DNA of 15,669 nucleotides from Pseudomonadota bacterium. Its GTDB lineage: Bacteria > Desulfobacterota > Desulfovibrionia > Desulfovibrionales > Desulfovibrionaceae. The stretch is taken from NCBI GenBank assembly GCA_023399375.1, contig JAEWPX010000150.1:1-15669 (forward strand), in the 5' to 3' direction. The notes under the pieces were generated by a model that saw nothing but the letters and a program-made list of their open reading frames with translations, did no database searches and had not been told where the DNA came from. This document shows, piece by piece, positions 14,879-15,669 of this stretch; the stretch's first letter is position 1, and each line of letters starts with the position of its first letter. The position numbers were made by a program, and so were the translations under genes.

Positions 14879-15154
14879 CTACTTCACGGCGTCTTTGAGG
14901 GTCTTGCCCGGGGTGAAGCGGACGGCTTTGGAAGCCGGGATGTCGATGGCCTTGCCGGTGCGGGGATCGCGGCCGGTGCGCGCGGCCCGCTCGGACACCT
15001 TGAAGGTGCCGAAACCGGTCAGGGTCAGGGCCTCGCCCGCGGCCAGGGAGTCCTGGATGGCCTCCAAGACGGAGTCAAGGACCTTGCCCGCCTCGGCCTT
15101 GGTGGCGATGCCGGCGTTGGCCTGGATTTTGGCAATGATGTCTGTCTTAGCCAT
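14879..15154 (-). CDS. hup: HU family DNA-binding protein
   Basis: The 91-aa protein is a histone-like HU/IHF family member that binds and bends DNA as a dimer. The N-terminal helical dimerisation part (MAKTDIIAKIQANAG to about 45) is followed by LTGFGTFKV (44-52), the beta-arm region SERAARTGRDPRTG (53-66) with the intercalating Pro in RDP, and the C-terminal FTPGKTLKDAVK. Length and order are exactly as in HU. Overall charge is basic with normal arm spacing. HU versus IHF-alpha or -beta cannot be separated with certainty, but it reads as HU. The ATG at 15154 has AAGGAG (complement, 15166-15171) about 11 nt upstream, rather far. A candidate promoter lies at 15172-15203. A strong terminator follows. 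Its minus-strand neighbour upstream is a MucR-family gene, 120 bp away. Confidence 0.95.
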   Translation of the reverse strand: MAKTDIIAKIQANAGIATKAEAGKVLDSVLEAIQDSLAAGEALTLTGFGTFKVSERAARTGRDPRTGKAIDIPASKAVRFTPGKTLKDAVK

Positions 15155-15171
15155 ATGCGTGCGATCTCCTT

Positions 15172-15203
15172 AAGCGTAGGATTGCCGGCCGTTCGGCAGT
15201 CAA
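15172..15203 (-). promoter_or_regulatory. Possible promoter of hup
   Basis: On the minus strand TTGACT (complement of 15198-15203) is a good -35. A weak -10, TACGCT, lies 19 bp downstream. The spacer holds the inverted repeat TGCCG/CGGCA (15183-15187 and 15194-15198 on +). Transcription from here would leave a very short leader before the ribosome site, so this is tentative. Confidence 0.3.
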
Positions 15204-15274
15204 GGGGCCGAATACGCGACCGTTCGGACCACGCCCAGTCCCCTTGCGCCCCTGCTTTATCGAAAAAGCGCGGC

Positions 15275-15669
15275 TTAGGCCACTACTTTTCCCTTCTTCT
15301 CCCACAGGCGCATATTCTTCATTTTTTTGCGGCGATCCCGCTGCAACGACTTGCACACCAGCGGCATGGTCTTCTTGTAGCCGTGCTTGGCCTTGTATTC
15401 CTCGGGCGTCAGGCCGTGCGTGGCCAGATGCTTTTTGGTGATCACTTTGAACGACTTGCCGCACTCCAGACAGGTGACGGACTTTTCCTTGACCGCCTTC
15501 TTGGGATCCATGTCCACGACCTGCTCGGCTTCGCCCTCCAGGACGTCGCCGCTGATGTCGCGGATGCCGGCGGCAAGGCGACGCACCATGGAGGTGATCT
15601 CCTCGTCGGTCATGGTGCGCACGGACGCCTGGGCCTTGACGATCTCCAAGGCGCATTTGACGTATTCTT
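15275..15669 (-). CDS. MucR/Ros family zinc-finger transcriptional regulator (5' truncated)
   Basis: The visible part is 131 codons and runs off the right edge. A TTG at 15649 could be read as a start, but the frame continues upstream with EYVKCALEIVKAQASVRTM, matching the usual MucR N terminus, so only a few first residues are probably missing. MucR/Ros proteins are DNA-binding regulators with a prokaryotic Cys2His2-like zinc finger. Here it is CLECGKSFKVITKKHLATH followed by GLTPEEYKAKHGYK, with the two Cys and the His pair all present. The N-terminal region (about 40 residues) is helical and is an oligomerisation region in the family. The C terminus is very basic (RDRRKKMKNMRLWEKKGK), fitting DNA binding. 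Target genes are unknown; hup lies downstream on the same strand, 120 bp away, possibly with its own promoter. Confidence 0.93.
   Translation of the reverse strand, partial: EYVKCALEIVKAQASVRTMTDEEITSMVRRLAAGIRDISGDVLEGEAEQVVDMDPKKAVKEKSVTCLECGKSFKVITKKHLATHGLTPEEYKAKHGYKKTMPLVCKSLQRDRRKKMKNMRLWEKKGKVVA

Overview
This is a GC-rich window of ordinary chromosomal character from a Gram-negative bacterium. The gene set is an RNase HII/YraN pair, very large hybrid histidine kinases, an HD-GYP response regulator, an AcrAB-type RND pump, a lone HU gene and a Ros/MucR zinc-finger regulator. With the high GC this fits a Desulfovibrio-like sulfate reducer (Desulfovibrionaceae). That placement is inference from gene content and style, not a database result. 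No insertion sequence, prophage gene or CRISPR array was seen.

Layout. (1) 1-1313: rnhB and yraN on +, separated by a GC-rich hairpin repeat and closed by a strong bidirectional terminator. (2) 1333-1767: a lone, acidic, unrecognised protein on -, sharing that terminator. (3) 1768-2131: an intergenic stretch with alternative hairpins, then a tRNA-Phe(GAA) gene with its own consensus-spaced promoter and terminator. (4) 2132-2603: 470 bp with no convincing gene but a nested inverted repeat. (5) 2604-9353: three overlapping + genes forming a phosphorelay: a 1498-aa membrane hybrid kinase (Cache, PAS, GAF-like, PAS, HisKA, HATPase, two receivers, Hpt), a receiver/HD-GYP protein, and a receiver/histidine-kinase protein. 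(6) 9571-14753: a TetR-family repressor, an AcrA/MexA-like lipoprotein adaptor and an AcrB/MexB-like RND pump, with no outer-membrane channel gene. (7) 14827-15669: a terminator, then HU and a 5'-truncated MucR-family gene, both on -.

How the genes work together. The three-gene relay is the most interesting block. The kinase ends in an Hpt domain (His1352), which could pass phosphate to the receivers of both downstream proteins. Those two receivers are close paralogues (about 70% identical by hand alignment) but carry different outputs: a predicted c-di-GMP phosphodiesterase and a second soluble kinase. This suggests a branched or two-tier relay that controls c-di-GMP. The TetR protein probably represses itself and the pump; two AACG/CGTT palindromes in the region are candidate operators.
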